From Glutamicibacter protophormiae (GTDB taxonomy: Bacteria > Actinomycetota > Actinomycetes > Actinomycetales > Micrococcaceae): DNA of 64,000 nucleotides. The position numbers and the translations under genes are program-made. Shown one piece after another: positions 51,150-59,717 of this stretch. Below the pieces are notes generated by a model. That model saw only the letters and a program-made list of their open reading frames with translations. It was not told the origin of the DNA and made no database searches. The stretch covers positions 186,001 through 250,000 of the forward strand of contig NZ_BMPH01000002.1 of the NCBI RefSeq assembly GCF_014647495.1. Reading direction: 5' to 3'. Each line of letters opens with the position of its first letter. The first letter of the stretch is position 1.

Positions 51150-52559
51150 CTACTTCTTCAGGTGGTCAACCAGCTGCGAAGCAATGCCGTTGTAGGTGCC
51201 CGGGGTCAGCGACTGCAGGCGCTGCTCGGCCTCGGCCGACAGGCCCAGCTCGCCGACGAATTCCTTCAGGCGGGCTGCGTCCACGCGGTGGCCGCGGGTC
51301 AGGTCCTTCAGGCGCTCGTATGGGTTGTCCATGCCCTCGACACCGGCGATGGCCTCGGCGCGCATGACCATCTGGATGGCCTCGGCGAGGACCTCCCAGT
51401 TGTGGTCCAGGTCGTCGGCCAGCACAGCCTCGGCAACGTCCAGGCGGTCAAGGCCCTTGGCGACGTTGGAGATGGCCAGCACCGAGTGGCCGATGGCCGA
51501 ACCGATGTTGCGCTGCGAGGAGGAGTCAGTCAGGTCGCGCTGCCAGCGGCTGGTGACCAGGGTTGCGCCCAGGGTGTCCAGCAGGCCGTTGGAGATCTCC
51601 AGGTTCGCTTCGGCGTTCTCGAAGCGGATCGGGTTGACCTTGTGCGGCATGGTCGAGGAGCCGGTGGCGCCGGCCACCGGGATCTGCGCGAAGTAGCCGA
51701 TGGAGATGTAGCTCCACACATCGGTGCACAGGTTGTGCAGGATGCGGTTGAAGCGGGCGATGTCCGCGTATACCTCGGCCTGCCAGTCGTGCGACTCGAT
51801 CTGGGTGGTCAGCGGGTTCCATGTCAGGCCCAGGTGCTCGACGAAGCCCTGGGAGATCTGCTGCCAGTCGGCGTTTGGAACCGAAGCGTAGTGGGCGGCG
51901 TAGGTGCCGGTGGCGCCGTTGATCTTGCCCAGGTACTCGGTCTTCTCGACGCGGTCCAGCTGGCGGGTCAGGCGCCAGGCAAGCACGGCCAGTTCCTTGC
52001 CCAAGGTGGTCGGGGTGGCTGGCTGTCCGTGGGTGCGCGACAGCATCGGCACGTCGCGGGAGTCCTCGGCCATCTTGGTCAGCTGCGCCACCAGGTCGCG
52101 GGCCGCCGGCAGCCAGACCTGCTGCACGCCGCCCTGCACGCCCAGCGCGTAGGACAGGTTGTTGATGTCTTCGGAGGTGCAGCCGAAGTGCACCAGCGGC
52201 TTGAGCTGGGCAATGCCGATGCCTTCAAGGCGGTTGGCGATGTAGTACTCGACGGCCTTCACATCGTGGACGGTCACGGCCTCGATCTCGGCCAGTTCCT
52301 GCACGGAATCGGCGTTGAAATCGGTGACGATCTTTCGCAGCGCGGCCTTCTGCTCGGCGGTGAGCGGGGAGGTGCCCGGAAGGACGGAGTTGTCGGTCAG
52401 GTGGATCAGCCATTCAACTTCAACGTGAATGCGATCGCGGTTCAAGGCCGCCTCGGACAGGTAGTCCACCAGCGGGGCGACGGCCGCGCGGTAGCGTCCG
52501 TCGAGGGCGGTCAACGCCAGGGATTCATTAGCAAGGGAAGTGCGCGCAATCTCAACCAT
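51150..52559 (-). CDS. purB: Adenylosuccinate lyase PurB
   Basis: A 469-residue enzyme of the fumarase/aspartase superfamily that acts twice in purine synthesis, releasing fumarate from SAICAR and from adenylosuccinate. The family signature SSTMPHKVNPIRFENAE is near residue 300, and the catalytic His region is in SRTHGQPATPTTLGKE near residue 170. Length and text follow the Escherichia coli-type PurB. It is transcribed alone and ends at a strong terminator. Confidence 0.96.
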   Translation of the reverse strand: MVEIARTSLANESLALTALDGRYRAAVAPLVDYLSEAALNRDRIHVEVEWLIHLTDNSVLPGTSPLTAEQKAALRKIVTDFNADSVQELAEIEAVTVHDVKAVEYYIANRLEGIGIAQLKPLVHFGCTSEDINNLSYALGVQGGVQQVWLPAARDLVAQLTKMAEDSRDVPMLSRTHGQPATPTTLGKELAVLAWRLTRQLDRVEKTEYLGKINGATGTYAAHYASVPNADWQQISQGFVEHLGLTWNPLTTQIESHDWQAEVYADIARFNRILHNLCTDVWSYISIGYFAQIPVAGATGSSTMPHKVNPIRFENAEANLEISNGLLDTLGATLVTSRWQRDLTDSSSQRNIGSAIGHSVLAISNVAKGLDRLDVAEAVLADDLDHNWEVLAEAIQMVMRAEAIAGVEGMDNPYERLKDLTRGHRVDAARLKEFVGELGLSAEAEQRLQSLTPGTYNGIASQLVDHLKK

Positions 52560-52718
52560 GCCCTTATTCTTTCATCCCTTGGCACCGGGTCATACTTTTA
52601 CGCCCGGGCTCAATCCACAATCCGCCGGCCAGCGCCGGTCCGCGGCGGCGGTCCCCGGCATCCTGAAGGCTCACGGGCCTGCCGTGCAGAGGGCGGCCCA
52701 TGACGCGGGAGTAGCGCA

Positions 52719-52991
52719 ATGATGTTTCAGGCAACGCTTGATTCGGTGGCTTTCCAGCTTTCCGATGCCAAGGACACCACCCGGTTCGCCATCGGCCAAT
52801 TGGCCCAGATCAGCGGGCTGACTTGGAGATCTGAAGCAGGAAGGGCTTTTGCCGCCCAGGTCGTCGAGTTGAGCGGCAGGCTGCAAGTGCTGGCCGGAGT
52901 GCTGGTGGATGCCGAAGCCTACCTGGCGGTGGCCACGAACGAAATCCATGCACTGGAAGCCCGGATCAACGAGCAGCGGATGGCATCCTGA
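52719..52991 (+). CDS. WXG100-like small helical protein
   Basis: A 90-residue, Cys-free, all-helical protein. The text SGLTWRSEAGRAFAAQVVEL (residues about 32-51) matches the turn region of WXG100/ESX-like proteins (W-x-S in place of W-x-G between two helices). GGGAG lies seven bases before ATG 52719. It is followed two bases later by a hydrolase gene whose N-terminal part is also helical, so the two products may pair. No EccC-type ATPase or other type VII secretion gene is in the window, so export by that route is a guess. Confidence 0.75.
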   Translation: MMFQATLDSVAFQLSDAKDTTRFAIGQLAQISGLTWRSEAGRAFAAQVVELSGRLQVLAGVLVDAEAYLAVATNEIHALEARINEQRMAS

Positions 52992-52993
52992 GC

Positions 52994-54361
52994 ATGGGAT
53001 ATGACGTCAATTACAACGCCGTGGATTACGCGGATTCCCGCGCCATCTGCGTCGAGGTCTATGCCCGGTTGCAGCAACTGGAATTGGAGCTGCTGCGAGC
53101 GGCACAGCAGGCCGCGCAGTGCCAGGACGACGTCGATCTGCAGTGCGGCATCGCCGGCGTGGCGGCCCGAGGCTACCAGCTCGCCCTGCTCGCGGAATAC
53201 CTGCGCCTTGGCTACGCGCACGCAACCGAGGCCGTCATTGCCGGAAGGCGCCTGGCTGAACGGGTGAGTGCGGCGATGGAGAACTATGAATCGGCCGAAG
53301 CCGTCACCGAGAAGATGATGCTCTCCGCCAATTGGATCCAGCTGGCGCTCGACTTTTTCCGGGACACTGCGGAAAACGGCAACAGGCCGCCGACGCGGCA
53401 GATGGAAGGCATGCTGCGGCTGCTGATGCTCGCCAACCCGTGGAACCTCGTGCGGCCCGATGCCGGCGCTGAACAGCTGGTTACCGATACCACCACGCAG
53501 CTGGGCAACTTGATCGACGCGGTGGGCCCGGGCAGCCGGTTGGAACTCGCCGGCAGCCAGCCGCCCGAGCAACTGCGGGTGAGCGGAACACTGGACGACT
53601 ACGCCAAACTGCACCGCCTGCTGTACGACGGCGGGGTCGAAGAACAAGGCAAGTTCGTGATCGCGCAGCTGGATCCGAAGACCTACGTTCTGGTCATGCC
53701 GGGAACGCAGGACGGCTTCGGGGGAACCAACCCCTTTGACTCGATGGGCATCGTCGACGGCTTCGGGCGGGAATCGGACAACTTTGCGGAGCCGATTGCG
53801 CAGGCTCTGGAGTTCTCCGGGGCCGGGCCCGGTGATGAAGTCATCCTGACCGGCTATTCGCAGGGCGGTATCCACGTCGCCAACCTGTTGAAGAACAAGT
53901 TGATGCGCAAGAAATTCAAGATGACCCGCGCACTGACCCTGGGCTCTCCGATCGGGGGCATCGAGGCGCCTGCCGATGCGAAAACCCTGTCGGTGGAAGA
54001 CTCCAGGGACATGGTTCCCGGAACCGACGGCCGCCCCAATCGGACATCGCCCTGGCAGATGACGGTGACCTTCGACGGGCCGCGCCGGGAAATCGAGGAC
54101 AGGCTTCCCCACGGCGGTGTTTTCGGCCCTCCGCACTCGCTGCAGAATTACGAAGACCACCTGCGGGAACTGCAGCGGAATCCGGCACCCGAAGTGCGCA
54201 AGCAGTTGGAGGCATTCATGCTGCCGCCCGGGCTGGTGCTGTTTCGCCGCTTCACGTTGGAACGGAACGCTGTGCCGAAAAAGAAACCGCGCGGCGAAGA
54301 GCCGCGCGGCAGTGGCAAGCAGCGCAAGCCGCTGGGCCACCAGATCGCCCCGCCGCACTAG
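52994..54361 (+). CDS. Alpha/beta hydrolase with helical N-terminal domain
   Basis: A 455-residue protein. Residues 1-140 are predicted long helices rich in Ala, Gln and Glu, like the ESX-type N-terminal parts of polymorphic exported proteins. Residues about 210-390 are a lipase-like fold: VLVMPGTQDG strand, nucleophile in LTGYSQGGIHVANLL near residue 290, and a late candidate His in PHGGVFGPPHS. The C-terminal tail (KKKPRGEEPRGSGKQRKPLG) is basic and disordered. No signal peptide. Coupled to the WXG100-like gene; an exported esterase with its small partner is the most attractive reading but is unproven. Confidence 0.78.
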   Translation: MGYDVNYNAVDYADSRAICVEVYARLQQLELELLRAAQQAAQCQDDVDLQCGIAGVAARGYQLALLAEYLRLGYAHATEAVIAGRRLAERVSAAMENYESAEAVTEKMMLSANWIQLALDFFRDTAENGNRPPTRQMEGMLRLLMLANPWNLVRPDAGAEQLVTDTTTQLGNLIDAVGPGSRLELAGSQPPEQLRVSGTLDDYAKLHRLLYDGGVEEQGKFVIAQLDPKTYVLVMPGTQDGFGGTNPFDSMGIVDGFGRESDNFAEPIAQALEFSGAGPGDEVILTGYSQGGIHVANLLKNKLMRKKFKMTRALTLGSPIGGIEAPADAKTLSVEDSRDMVPGTDGRPNRTSPWQMTVTFDGPRREIEDRLPHGGVFGPPHSLQNYEDHLRELQRNPAPEVRKQLEAFMLPPGLVLFRRFTLERNAVPKKKPRGEEPRGSGKQRKPLGHQIAPPH

Positions 54362-54386
54362 GCGACGGGACGCGGGGAGTGGAGCG

Positions 54387-54773
54387 CTACCGGCGGTCGC
54401 TGCTGACGAACAGGCCGAGCACCGCGGAGACGATGGAGATGATGATGGTGCCGATGATCGCATCCCACCAGAAGTGGTCGATGATCAGCTCCGCCGGGAT
54501 GAACCGGGTCAGCCAGCCGGTCAAGGCCAGCATCAGCGCATTCACCACGATGGTGAACAGCCCCAGGGTCAGGCAGGTGATGGGCAATGACAGCAGGCTG
54601 ACGATCGGGCGGACCAGCGCATTGACCAAACCGAAGATCAGGCCGACCACCAGATAGGAGACCACCAGCCCCAGGGTGTCATCTCCAACGGCGTCGATAT
54701 GGATTCCGGGCACAATCCAGACGGCAACGGCAAGTGCCAGCGCATTTACGATGACTCGAATCAGGAAACTCAT
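54387..54773 (-). CDS. Phage holin family (DUF/PF04020-type) membrane protein
   Basis: A 128-residue protein with four TM helices. The segments VNALALAVAVWIVPGI, FGLVNALVRPIVSLLSLP and FTIVVNALMLALTGWL are the repeats typical of the 'phage holin family 4 superfamily IV'-named chromosomal proteins; despite the name they are ordinary bacterial membrane proteins of unknown role. ATG 54773 follows GAAGG; an upstream ATG would add six residues. Divergent from hisC. Confidence 0.88.
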   Translation of the reverse strand: MSFLIRVIVNALALAVAVWIVPGIHIDAVGDDTLGLVVSYLVVGLIFGLVNALVRPIVSLLSLPITCLTLGLFTIVVNALMLALTGWLTRFIPAELIIDHFWWDAIIGTIIISIVSAVLGLFVSSDRR

Positions 54774-54855
54774 GAGAAAACCTTCGCACACAAAGCTGGG
54801 TCGTAGATGAAAACTAAATCACCTTTCCGCACATCCGGGGGCTACGCTGGGATTC

Positions 54856-55971
54856 ATGACTGAGAATTCTGTGCCCCAAGACCAGGTGCAGCCGCGATCG
54901 ATCGTTGCCCGCCTGCCCAAGTACGCCGCCGGAAAACCGCCGGTACAGATTCAGGGGCTGAGCTCCTTCAAACTCTCTTCCAACGAGATTCCCTTCGGCC
55001 CGCTGCCGCAGGTGCGCCAGGCGGTCCTCGACCAGGATGCGCTGAACCGCTATCCGGATCCGCTGAGCACCACGTTGCGCGAGGCCCTGGCGGACTACCT
55101 GGATGTTCCGGCCGACGACATCGTCACCGGTGCGGGCTCGCTCGGCGCCCTGGTGCAGATCCTGAACACCTTCGCCGGACAGAACGAGGACGGCATCCAG
55201 GACGAGGTCATTTTCGCTTGGCGTTCCTTCGAGGCTTATCCGATCCTCGTGCAGACCGCTGGCGCGCTGCCCGTGCCGGTTCCGGTACTCGATGACGGAC
55301 GACATGACCTGGAAGCCATGATCGATGCCATCAACGAGAACACCTCGGTGATCCTGCTGTGCACTCCGAACAATCCGACCGGCCCGATCCTCACCCAGGC
55401 CGAGGTGGACGACTTCATTTCCCGCGTGCCGCGCAACGTGCTGATCGTGCTGGACGAGGCCTATATCGAGTTCGTGCGCGACCCGCAGTCCGTGGATGGC
55501 GTGAAGACCTACAAGGCCAATCCGAACGTGGTCCTGCTGCGCACCTTCTCCAAGGCCCACGGCCTGGCGAACCTGCGGGTGGGCTATTCGGTAGCCCATC
55601 CCGAAATCACCAACAATCTGCGGGTCATCGCCACCCCGTTCGCCGTCTCCTCGGTGGCCCAGGATGCGGCGATCGCCTCGCTGAAGCACATCGATGCGGT
55701 CTACGAGCGCGTGGACTCGCTGGTTGCCGAGCGCGAACGCGTGGTGGCCGCGCTGGTGGAGCAGGGATGGAAGTTCCCGGCCACCCAGGCTAATTTCGTC
55801 TGGCTGCCGTTGGGCGAGAAGACCGCGCAGTTCGTAGAACGGGCCGAAGCCAAGGCGCTGTCGGTGCGCGGCTTCGCCGGCGAAGGCGTGCGCATCTCGA
55901 TCGCGGAGTCGGAAGCCAACGACCGTTTCATCGAACTTTGTGCGCAGTCCCTCGATTTGGCGCAGAGCTGA
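54856..55971 (+). CDS. hisC: Histidinol-phosphate aminotransferase
   Basis: PLP enzyme of 371 residues. Features: LSSNEIPFGPLP near residue 37, CTPNNPTGPI near 175, VLDEAYIEFV near 205, and the PLP Lys in RTFSKAHGLANLRVGY near 232. These suit HisC, which transaminates imidazole-acetol phosphate, although the closely related aromatic (Pat) and cobalamin (CobC) branches cannot be fully excluded. It stands alone, not in a his operon, which is common for a second hisC/pat copy in actinobacteria. Confidence 0.88.
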   Translation: MTENSVPQDQVQPRSIVARLPKYAAGKPPVQIQGLSSFKLSSNEIPFGPLPQVRQAVLDQDALNRYPDPLSTTLREALADYLDVPADDIVTGAGSLGALVQILNTFAGQNEDGIQDEVIFAWRSFEAYPILVQTAGALPVPVPVLDDGRHDLEAMIDAINENTSVILLCTPNNPTGPILTQAEVDDFISRVPRNVLIVLDEAYIEFVRDPQSVDGVKTYKANPNVVLLRTFSKAHGLANLRVGYSVAHPEITNNLRVIATPFAVSSVAQDAAIASLKHIDAVYERVDSLVAERERVVAALVEQGWKFPATQANFVWLPLGEKTAQFVERAEAKALSVRGFAGEGVRISIAESEANDRFIELCAQSLDLAQS

Positions 55972-56038
55972 GCGGCGCTGTTTTCTCGCGTTTTTACAGG
56001 CAAACGCTATAGGCTTGGAAATTAGACAAGCCGCTATA

Positions 56039-56070
56039 TGTCCCATGCGGAATGTATTCCGTGTGGGGCA
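56039..56070. promoter_or_regulatory. 32-base palindrome before the 2-oxoacid dehydrogenase operon
   Basis: TGTCCCATGCGGAAT, two bases, then ATTCCGTGTGGGGCA. The arms pair at 12 of 15 positions. It ends 23 bases before the E1-alpha start, just upstream of the GGAGGAAGA ribosome binding site. Upstream, CGCTATA occurs twice (56005 and 56032) around the inverted pair GGCTTG/CAAGCC. This suits an operator for a dedicated regulator such as an Lrp/AsnC-type protein. Confidence 0.6.
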
Positions 56071-56093
56071 TATTTATGACCGGAGGAAGATTT

Positions 56094-57233
56094 ATGACGC
56101 CTGCTGCGACCGAGGTCGGGCCGAAGGATCCGGTGCAGATCCTGACCCCCGATGGCCAGCGCCTGCCCCACGAAATCTATGACGCCTATCTGGGCGATGT
56201 GGACGAGGACATGCTGCGCGGCTTCTACCGCGACATGGCGCTGACTCGCCGGTTCGACCAGGAAGCCACCGCCCTGCAGCGTCAGGGCCAGCTGTGCCTC
56301 TGGGTTCCGCTGCGCGGCCAGGAAGCGGCGCAGATCGGTTCGGGCCGGGCCACCCGCCCCAGCGACTACATCTTCCCGACCTACCGCGAGCACGGTGTCG
56401 CGCTGACCCGCGACGTCTCCTTCTCCGAAATGCTGCGCCTGTTCCGCGGCATCTCCGGCGGCGGATGGGACCCGCGGGAAAACAACTTCCACATGTACAC
56501 CATGGTGCTCGCGGCCCAGCTGCCGCATGCGGCCGGCTACGGCATGGCGTTGGCCATGGAGCAGCGCGGCTGGGACGAGGAAAAGCTCGCCGCCGAGGGC
56601 AACGCCGTGGTCGCCTACTTCGGCGACGGCTCCTCCACCGAGGGCGAGACCCATGAGTCCATGGTCTTCGCCAACTCCTTCAACGCCCCGGTGGTCTACT
56701 TCTGCCAGAACAACCAGTGGGCCATCTCGGTGCCCTTCGAAGTTCAGTCCAAGGTGCCGCTGGTCGAGCGTGCCGCAGGCTACGGCATGCCGGGGATCCG
56801 CGTGGACGGCAACGACGTGCTGGCCGTCCTGGCCGTGACGCGCTGGGCCCTGGAGCATGCACGCAGCGGCAAGGGACCGGTGTTCATCGAGGCTGACACC
56901 TACCGCCTGGGCGCGCACACCACCGCCGACGACCCCACCAAGTACCGCATGACCGAGGAAGAAGCCGCCTGGGCTCCGCGCGATCCGCTGATCCGCCTGG
57001 AAACCTACCTGCGCGAGAACAACATCGTGGACGACGACTTCTTCGAGCAGCTGGCCAAGGACGCAGACCAGATGGCCGCCACCGTCCGGAAGGACGCCAT
57101 GGCCTTCCCGGTGCCGCCGCTGGCCAAGTCCTTCGAGCAGGTGTATGCCGAGGCGCACCCGCTGATCCAAGAAGAACTGGCCTGGCACCTGCAGTACGAG
57201 GCGGGATTCGCAGATTCGGGAGACAACGCATGA
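56094..57233 (+). CDS. 2-oxoacid dehydrogenase E1 alpha subunit
   Basis: Thiamine-diphosphate-dependent decarboxylase subunit of 379 residues. The TPP motif runs from GDGSSTEGETHES to QNNQWAISVP (GDG followed by NN after about 26 residues), and the phosphorylation-loop-like YRLGAHTTADDPTKYR is present. CGGAGGAAGA before ATG 56094 decides the start over two upstream ATGs. With E1 beta and E2 it forms a complex oxidising a 2-oxo acid to acyl-CoA. Two-chain E1 proteins of this kind in actinobacteria are usually branched-chain (Bkd) or pyruvate-type; branched-chain is slightly favoured because the main actinobacterial pyruvate complex uses a one-chain AceE. Confidence 0.93.
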   Translation: MTPAATEVGPKDPVQILTPDGQRLPHEIYDAYLGDVDEDMLRGFYRDMALTRRFDQEATALQRQGQLCLWVPLRGQEAAQIGSGRATRPSDYIFPTYREHGVALTRDVSFSEMLRLFRGISGGGWDPRENNFHMYTMVLAAQLPHAAGYGMALAMEQRGWDEEKLAAEGNAVVAYFGDGSSTEGETHESMVFANSFNAPVVYFCQNNQWAISVPFEVQSKVPLVERAAGYGMPGIRVDGNDVLAVLAVTRWALEHARSGKGPVFIEADTYRLGAHTTADDPTKYRMTEEEAAWAPRDPLIRLETYLRENNIVDDDFFEQLAKDADQMAATVRKDAMAFPVPPLAKSFEQVYAEAHPLIQEELAWHLQYEAGFADSGDNA

Positions 57234-58204
57234 GCACCATGACACTGGCCAAGGCCATCACCTCCGGACTGGACAAGGTGCTGGAGTCCAACGACAAGGC
57301 GCTGCTGATGGGCGAAGACATCGGCAAGCTCGGCGGCGTGTACCGCGTGACCGACGGGCTGCAGGAGAAGTACGGCGCGCACCGCGTGATCGACTCGCCG
57401 CTGGGCGAGGCCGGCATCGTGGGCAGCGCGGTGGGCATGGCCCTGCGCGGCTTCTCCCCGCTGGTGGAGATCCAGTTCGACGGCTTCGTGTTCCCCGCCT
57501 ACAGCCAGATCACCACCCAGCTGGCCAAGATGCACGCCCGTTCCGAGGGCCGTTTGACCGTCCCGGTGGTCATCCGCATCCCCTACGGCGGCGGCATCGG
57601 CTCGATCGAGCACCATTCCGAATCGCCCGAAGCCCTGTTCGCGCACACCGCTGGCCTGCGCATCATCACCCCGTCCAACGCGAACGACGCCTACTGGATG
57701 ATCCAGCAGGCCGCACAGTGCCAGGACCCGGTGATCTACTTCGAACCCAAGCGCCGCTACTGGCTCAAGGGCGAGGTGGATACCGAGACCCCGGCGCTGG
57801 ACGCCTTCAAGGCCCAGGTGGTGCGCGGCGGCGAGGACGCCACCATCGTCGCCTACGGCCCGCTGGTTCCCGTGGCGCTGGCCGCCGCGGAGGCCGCCCG
57901 CGAGGAAGGCCGTTCCATCGAGGTGATCGACCTGCGTTCGCTTTCGCCGATCGATTTCGACACCATTACCGAATCGGTGCAGAAGACCGGTCGGCTGATC
58001 GTCACCCATGAGGCTCCGACCTTCGGCGGGCTGGGCGGGGAGATTGCCGCGCGCATCTCCGAGCGCGCCTTCCTGTCATTGGAAGCCCCGGTGCTGCGCG
58101 TGGGCGGATTCCACATGCCGTACCCGATCTCCAAGGTCGAATCGCAGTACCTGCCGGACATCGACAAGCTGCTCGAAGCCCTCGACCGTTCCTTCGCCTA
58201 CTAG
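57230..58204 (+). CDS. 2-oxoacid dehydrogenase E1 beta subunit
   Basis: A 324-residue transketolase-like partner of E1 alpha. LLMGEDIGKLGGVYRVTDGL at residues 24-43 and DSPLGEAGIVGSAVGMAL contain the conserved Glu that activates the thiamine ring, and RIPYGGGIGSIEHHSES follows. The C-terminal transketolase domain begins near residue 195. ATGA overlap with E1 alpha, and E2 starts ten bases downstream. Confidence 0.95.
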   Translation: MSTMTLAKAITSGLDKVLESNDKALLMGEDIGKLGGVYRVTDGLQEKYGAHRVIDSPLGEAGIVGSAVGMALRGFSPLVEIQFDGFVFPAYSQITTQLAKMHARSEGRLTVPVVIRIPYGGGIGSIEHHSESPEALFAHTAGLRIITPSNANDAYWMIQQAAQCQDPVIYFEPKRRYWLKGEVDTETPALDAFKAQVVRGGEDATIVAYGPLVPVALAAAEAAREEGRSIEVIDLRSLSPIDFDTITESVQKTGRLIVTHEAPTFGGLGGEIAARISERAFLSLEAPVLRVGGFHMPYPISKVESQYLPDIDKLLEALDRSFAY

Positions 58205-58214
58205 GAGCCGAAAC

Positions 58215-59624
58215 ATGACCGTCTTTAACCTGCCCGACGTGGGCGAAGGCCTGACCGAAGCCGACATCGCCTCGTGGAAGGTCGCCGTGGGCGACACCGT
58301 CGAGGTCAACCAGGTCTTCGTGGAGATCGAAACCGCCAAGTCCCTGGTGGAGCTGCCCAGCCCGTTCGCCGGGGTGGTCACCGCCCTGCACGCCGCCGAG
58401 GGCGAGACCGTGCTGGTGGACAACCCGCTGATCACCATCGACCAGGAGGGCAACAAGCCCGCCCCGACCGGAACCCCGGAACCGGCCGAGGCCCTGGCCA
58501 CCGCGGCCCCGGTGGCCAGCGAGGAACCCGGTCCGCTGGTGGGCTCGGGCCCCACCGCCGACTCCTCGGTGCGCCGTGCGCGCACCAACCGTCCGGCGCC
58601 GTCCGCTGCGCCGACTGCCCGCCCGGCAGTGCGCGCCTCGGCCATTGCCGACACGATCTCCCGCCGCGCTGCCTCGCTGGGCAGCGCGGTGACCCGCGAA
58701 GTTGACCGCGCCAAGCCGGCCATGGCCAGCTTCATGGACCGCGTGCTGGCCAAGCCGCCGGTGCGCCGCCTGGCCAAGGACCTGGGCATCGACATCAACG
58801 ACGTGGTGGGCACCGGCACCCAAGGTGAAATCACCCGCGAGGACGTCAACAGCTACCAGGCCCAGCGCGAGGCCGAGCACGCGGCGGCCCCGACCTACTG
58901 GGCCCACGGCCAGCTGGCCGACGCCCGCGTGGACCGCACCGCGGTGCGCGGTGTGCGCAAGGCCACTGCCAAGGCCATGGTGGACTCGGCCTTCAGCGCC
59001 CCGCACGTCTCGATCTTCGTTGACGTGGACGCCAGTCGCACCATGGAATACGTGGCCCGGCTGAAGAAGTCCCGCGACTTCGAGGGCATCAAGGTCTCTC
59101 CGCTGCTGGTGCTGGCCCGCGCCGTCATCTGGGCCGCGGCCCGCAACCCGAGCGTGAATGCCAGCTGGGTGGAAACCCCCGACGGTGCCGAGATCCACCA
59201 GAAGCGCTTCATGAACCTTGGCATCGCGGCCGCCACCCCGCGCGGCCTGCTGGTGCCGAACATCAAGGACGCCCAGAACCTGAACATGAAGGAGCTGGCG
59301 ATCGCGCTGAACGAGCTGGCCAGCACCGCCCGCGCCGGCAAGACCTCCCCGGAGGACATGCGCGGCGGCACCCTGTCGATCACGAACATCGGCGTGTTGG
59401 GCATCGATACCGGCACCCCGATCATCAACCCGGGAGAAGTCGCGATCGTCGCCTTCGGCACGATCCGCCAGAAGCCGTGGGTGGTGGACGGCGAGGTCGT
59501 CCCACGCTGGATCACCACGCTGGGCGGTTCCTTCGACCACCGTGTGGTGGATGGAGACTTGTCGGCCCGCTTCATGGCCGACGTCGCCTCGATCCTGCAG
59601 GAACCTGCCATGCTGCTGGACTAG
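58215..59624 (+). CDS. Dihydrolipoamide acyltransferase (E2)
   Basis: A 469-residue E2 core subunit. One lipoyl domain (residues 1-78) with the lipoylated Lys near residue 42 in EIETAKSLVELP; a Pro/Ala-rich linker (about 80-140); a peripheral subunit-binding domain (about 176-212, PPVRRLAKDLGIDINDVVGT); and the catalytic domain ending GGSFDHRVVDGDLSARFMAD with the HxxxDG site. The stretch between linker and binding domain is longer than usual (RASAIADTISRRAASLG onward) and helical. No E3 gene is seen, so a shared lipoamide dehydrogenase is expected elsewhere. Confidence 0.95.
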   Translation: MTVFNLPDVGEGLTEADIASWKVAVGDTVEVNQVFVEIETAKSLVELPSPFAGVVTALHAAEGETVLVDNPLITIDQEGNKPAPTGTPEPAEALATAAPVASEEPGPLVGSGPTADSSVRRARTNRPAPSAAPTARPAVRASAIADTISRRAASLGSAVTREVDRAKPAMASFMDRVLAKPPVRRLAKDLGIDINDVVGTGTQGEITREDVNSYQAQREAEHAAAPTYWAHGQLADARVDRTAVRGVRKATAKAMVDSAFSAPHVSIFVDVDASRTMEYVARLKKSRDFEGIKVSPLLVLARAVIWAAARNPSVNASWVETPDGAEIHQKRFMNLGIAAATPRGLLVPNIKDAQNLNMKELAIALNELASTARAGKTSPEDMRGGTLSITNIGVLGIDTGTPIINPGEVAIVAFGTIRQKPWVVDGEVVPRWITTLGGSFDHRVVDGDLSARFMADVASILQEPAMLLD

Positions 59625-59638
59625 TTTCCAGACGTTGG

Positions 59639-59685
59639 CCAAAGCCCCTTTCGAATCCCCTGATTCTAAAGGGGCTTTGGTATTT
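59639..59685 (+). terminator. Intrinsic terminator of the 2-oxoacid dehydrogenase operon
   Basis: Perfect 13-base stem CCAAAGCCCCTTT and AAAGGGGCTTTGG with a 16-base loop, followed by TATTT, 15 bases after the E2 stop. Confidence 0.92.
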
Positions 59686-59717
59686 AAGAAAGCAGCTGTT
59701 GATATAATCGTTGGATT

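Noticed and set aside
54387-54773. Prophage remnant suggested by a holin-type name
   Set aside because: The family is chromosomal in most bacteria and no other phage gene lies nearby.
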